NCBI RefSeq assembly: GCF_017591425.1
Contig: NW_024465434.1
Location: forward strand, 682,001 to 746,000
Direction of reading: 5' to 3'
From: Ochotona curzoniae
Taxonomy: Eukaryota; Chordata; Mammalia; Lagomorpha; Ochotonidae
DNA length: 64,000 nt
In this document: piece by piece, positions 29,622-64,000 of the stretch
Position numbering within the stretch: the stretch's first letter is position 1
Layout: each line of letters opens with the position of its first letter
Notes under the pieces: model-generated
The model's input: only the letters and a program-made list of their open reading frames with translations
Told to the model about the DNA's origin: nothing
The model's database searches: none
Program-made: the position numbers and the translations under genes

Positions 29622-29895
29622 AGGATTGAGGCGGGTCGGTGGGCAGGGCAGAGGTCTCATCAGCTGGCTCACTTCCTAAACACACACAATAGTGGGGGAC
29701 CAAACCTAAGGGCTGGAAACATAATCCAGCCCTTGCACACGGATGGCAGGAACCCAACCAGTTGAGCCATCACTGCTGCCTCCCCAGGCACTGGAATGAG
29801 GAACCACAGCAGCACACTGAATTCAGTTAAACTGGTGTGGGATGTGGGGCTAAACCTGGGTCTTAGTTGCCAGGCCAAGCGCCTGCCCTGAGAGT
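29622..29895 (-). repeat. CSINE-like, minus, very old
   Basis: Ends TTGCCAGGCCAAGCGCCTGCCC. Weak. Confidence 0.45.
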
Positions 29896-29904
29896 TGATT
29901 TTTA

Positions 29905-30875
29905 AAAGTGCTAAAAAAATTCAGAGGGCAAAACTCTTTCCAACACATGGTACTGGAACAAAGGGATATCCATACGAACAAACAACCTTGAGCCCTGACC
30001 TTCTATCATACAGTGTATTTCCAAATGAAATACAGACATACAGGTTAAGTTAATAAAATTTCTAGAGGAAACCTTTGTGAACTTCAATAAGGTAGGGAAC
30101 ACACACACACAAAATTAAAAAGGACATCAATAGAAGCCATTAAGGAAACGAAAAAGTTGTAAATATTGAGAAAAATATTCACAAAATCTATCAGATAAGA
30201 ATACTTGTATCCTGAATTCTGAGATAAACACAACTCAGTAAGATGACAAACAACTTGATATAATAATAACAAGCAAGTTTTAATTAAACACTCCACCAAA
30301 AAGATACACAAATCTGAAATAAGCTCATGAAGACTTCTGACATTACTAGTCATTAGGGAAACACATACTAGAACCACGAATACCTACCAATACTACCAAT
30401 ATCCACCAAAATGGCTACAATCTAAACAGCAGTACATGGCAAGGACATTGCTGGCAGAACAGGAAATGGTATCGCTTCTTTGAAAAAGACCGGCAGTTTT
30501 TTAGGTAACTACAAAACGTAACTATAAAATGTACCATACAATTCAGCAATCATTCTCTTAGAACCATAAAAAGATGACTCTTAAAAGTACCATACTAAGC
30601 CAGATATTCAGATGCATGCTAGGTGATGCCACTTACATGAAATTCCACAATAAAAACCTGTAGTGACAGAAAACACCTAGTGGTTGTGAGGGCTCAGGGA
30701 TAAATAAAAACTGTTAGTGGGTGTGATGGAATCTTCTGTAATGACAAGTGTTCTGCATCATGATTTTGATTATGGCTTTATGACTATATTTGTCAAAACT
30801 CATTTAATTGTACATGTAAAGTGGCATTCCCACGTGTAAATTTTACCTCCAATAAAACTTCAATTTCAACTTGTT
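29905..30875 (+). mobile_element. Old mammalian L1 3' end (ORF2 tail and 3' UTR)
   Basis: The sequence has the typical L1M order: a stretch like the ORF2 C-terminus (AACACATGGTACTGGAACAA, later TCTATCAGATAAGAATACTTG), then the 3' UTR, then AATAAA at about 30,852. It is much diverged and carries no clear duplication. It lies in the spacer between the two genes. Confidence 0.75.
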
Positions 30876-30909
30876 GGTTTCAGCTCTTTGGAATAACGCT
30901 TAAAATTCT

Positions 30910-31170
30910 TTAAACAGGTGGGCAAACAGTGGTGTAGCAAATAAGACACCATTTGAGACATCAGTATCCCATATTGAAAGGTATAGGCTTGAGACTCAGC
31001 TTTGCTTCCCATTCCAATATTCTGATGAATACCCCAGGAAGTAGTGTGATGGCTCAGATGTGGCCCTGTCACATCTGAGGGACCTGGGCTCTGGCTCTGC
31101 TTTGGCCCAGCCACTGCTAAATCAGTGGATGGGAGATTTTCTTTCCACCTCTCAAATGAATAAAATGAAC
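30910..31170 (+). repeat. CSINE, old
   Basis: Follows the old L1; head GGTGGGCAAACAGTGGTGTA; ends in an AAATGAATAAAATG tail. Confidence 0.65.
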
Positions 31171-31174
31171 CACC

Positions 31175-32055
31175 ATGCCAAGACTTGTCTATGTCCTTTG
31201 GAGTGGCTTTATTCTGATTCTAAGATAAATAAAAAATTTCTACTGGTATTTGTAGTTGACAGGTTAGGGGAATCAAGATTAATTAATTAGTAGCGTCAAA
31301 ACTATTATCACCTGAAGCTAGATGATAAGCATGGGAGCATTACCAGTCCCCAAGAGTGTGGGGGAGGCCATGTAAGAAGAATTTTTGCTTGGTCAAAGGA
31401 CAGCCAGCTCCAATTCAGGGGAAGAAGGCAAAAAAACAAATATCCTAACCTGTCTTTCCAGTTACCTCCTATCTTCTGCTGGCACTGTTGACTGGCTGGA
31501 CACAAGAGGAAAGTAGAGAGCAAGGAAACTTCCCGATTTGTTCTGGTCAGGCTTTCAACAGGAACACGGCACAAGCCTGAGTGAGGAGGTCAAATGTATG
31601 ACGCTGGGCCCAGGCTGCCTATTTTGTCCAGAAGTATTCCTTGATTAACACTTGTGAGTATTATCAGGAATCTGGTTGCCAGTACAAAACCTCTCCGTGT
31701 AGTTTAGAGAGACAGACAAACAATGGAGGAAGAGCAGAAGAGCTGACTTTAAGGAAATCAGTGCTACTGCAGCCCACTCTTGTGCTTCTCTTCTCTGCAC
31801 GCTGGTGTCCAGCAGCCCTGGAATGCCGCAGCACAGAGGCCTGATCACACAAAGACTGACCTTCCAACCGCAAGCAGGAAGCCTCCAGGGGAACTCGGAG
31901 CTCTCAGTGAACAGCTGCATTATGAGATAGTAAGGCTGACTCGGAAGATGCCAATTCTTACCAGGTTAGTTTATAAGCACAATGCAAACACAAGCAAAAT
32001 CTGTCTTGAATTATTTTTGAAATATGAAGAAGTCTACACTTCCTCAAGAAATTGA
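31175..32055. other. Spacer, unassigned
   Basis: Between genes; no preserved frame or named repeat. Confidence 0.5.
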
Positions 32056-32059
32056 CAGG

Positions 32060-32320
32060 TAGTAGGAAAATTTGACACAGCAATTAAGACGCTGTTTGGG
32101 GCACCATATCTGGTACCTGGGTTCAAAACAAAATTCCACTCCTGATCCCAGTGTCTTGATCTTGCATACCTTGAGGGGCAGCAAGTAATGGCTCAAGTAT
32201 TTGACTCTGTCACCCACAAGGGGAACCCAGGATGAATTTGTGGCTCGTAGCTGCCTTCCAGACCATCCCCAGCTATTGTGGGCATCTGGAGGATGAATCC
32301 GAGATGGGGTCTCTCATAAA
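32060..32320 (+). repeat. CSINE, old
   Basis: Body with GGGCATCTGGAGGATGAATC. Confidence 0.6.
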
Positions 32321-32361
32321 AAATGAAAAAGAATACGAAGCTTAAAGAAAAAAGGATTACT

Positions 32362-32535
32362 AAGGATCGACACAGTAGGCTGAGTCTCCAGCTGCAGTGC
32401 CAGCAACCCCATGGGCTCCAGTTCACGTCCCTGCTGCTCTATTTCCAATCCAGTTCTCTGCATAGGACCTGTGAAAGCAGCAGAGGGTGGCTCAAGTCCT
32501 TGGGACCCTGCACCCAAGTGGGAGACTAAGAACCC
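32362..32535 (+). repeat. CSINE, 5' half
   Basis: Head and first half of the body, ends at GGGAGACTAAG; tail missing. Confidence 0.75.
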
Positions 32536-32539
32536 ACAA

Positions 32540-33374
32540 GGGACATTTAATATTCAAGCTGATAAACAGAGGACGGAATCAAAACCCAGGAGTGATAAGT
32601 GGTGAAGTGTCCTGGGAAAACTATGAAGACAAAAAGAAATCATGTTAGACTCTAAGTGACACTTTATACTCAACTTCCAACAAGATGAATTTTAATCTTG
32701 GGGAGTGAAGTAAGAATTTTCTCAGCACAAAAACAGAAGTAATAGACTTGATAAAATTTAAATGTACAACTTTAATGTAAAAAAATGCAAACGTAAAAGC
32801 CACAAGTAAGAAAGTATTACTGTATTATAAAAATACTCAAGTTTTTAATTAGGTAAAGTGCCTGCACTGATTATATGTTATATTTTGGGGAATGAAGAAA
32901 AGAACTAGTAAACATTTTAGGTGACATAACAGTAAAAGTTAACTAAATACTACTATTATATTGAAAATGAGCACTTTTGATTGTTCAAGATTTAGCATTA
33001 AATAATTTTAATTATACCTAGAAGAAATTATGAAACATATTAAAAGCTCCTATTTCCAAAAAAATTAAGTCCCTCACAGTCAGAAGTGGTCACCACATTG
33101 TTATTATGTATACATAATTATTCCAATGACTTAGGATTTTATATGGTACAGTGTTTATTAGTATAATTTTGAAAAATGAAAAAAGTAAAAATGTTACTCA
33201 CCTGACATGGAAAATTAACGAAACAAAAGGCATTTAATAAAGGATTGATTAAACTCTGTTCAGGAGTTACAAGTAACCAAACACTGGCTCTCCCTAGTGC
33301 AAGAATAAATTCACAATATGCCAAGGTTTTTAAAAAGTAATGAGAAAAATATGAATAGCAACCAAAAAGATAAA
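32540..33374. other. AT-rich sequence past the YES1 poly(A) site
   Basis: SINE-free like the UTR, so a longer UTR isoform is possible; AATAAA on the minus strand at 33159-33154. Confidence 0.45.

Positions 33375-64000
<30,626 letters not shown>

Overview
The window is nuclear DNA of a placental mammal. It has spliced genes with GT..AG introns, a CpG-island promoter, L1 elements, processed pseudogenes and about 65 copies of one tRNA-derived SINE family. The SINE matches the lagomorph C-repeat family (CSINE), and the young copies look more like the pika (Ochotona) form than the rabbit form. The lagomorph call is firm. The pika call is my inference from remembered consensus sequences.

Two protein-coding genes lie head-to-tail on the minus strand. 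Positions 1-25,730 hold the 5' half of ENOSF1 (L-fuconate dehydratase, enolase superfamily): coding exons 1-9, about 218 codons. A CpG island at about 25,560-26,150 carries the promoter, and the rest of the gene runs off the left edge. Positions about 33,375-64,000 hold YES1 (Src-family tyrosine kinase): the 3' UTR and all 11 coding exons (exons 12 to 2, 540 codons). The noncoding first exon is beyond the right edge. The order ENOSF1-YES1 on one strand is the same as on human 18p11.32, where TYMS lies past the ENOSF1 3' end.

Region by region: 1-25.7 kb, ENOSF1 with long SINE-filled introns, an RPS16 retrocopy (14.85-15.4 kb), an inverted L1 whose 3' end almost touches the exon 3 acceptor (7.94-8.7 kb) and a probable solo LTR (23.8-24.25 kb). 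25.7-33.4 kb, a repeat-rich spacer with an old L1 3' end (29.9-30.9 kb). 33.4-35.7 kb, the YES1 3' UTR, free of SINEs. 35.7-60.4 kb, YES1 coding exons. Their introns hold an antisense RTRAF (C14orf166) retrocopy at 37.94-38.88 kb, a young L1 tail nested inside an old L1 (52.66-53.04 kb) and a degenerate G-rich tandem array (53.5-55.5 kb) with a smaller relative at 42.5-43.0 kb. 60.4-64 kb, YES1 intron 1, with a 3'-truncated U2 snRNA pseudogene (62.0 kb) and the 5' end of an L1 that runs off the right edge (63.5 kb).

The two genes have no known shared pathway; ENOSF1 is metabolic and YES1 is a signalling kinase. I found no new multi-gene system. What is unusual is retrotransposition: nested and inverted insertions, several with clear target-site duplications, and one that sits on a splice acceptor.
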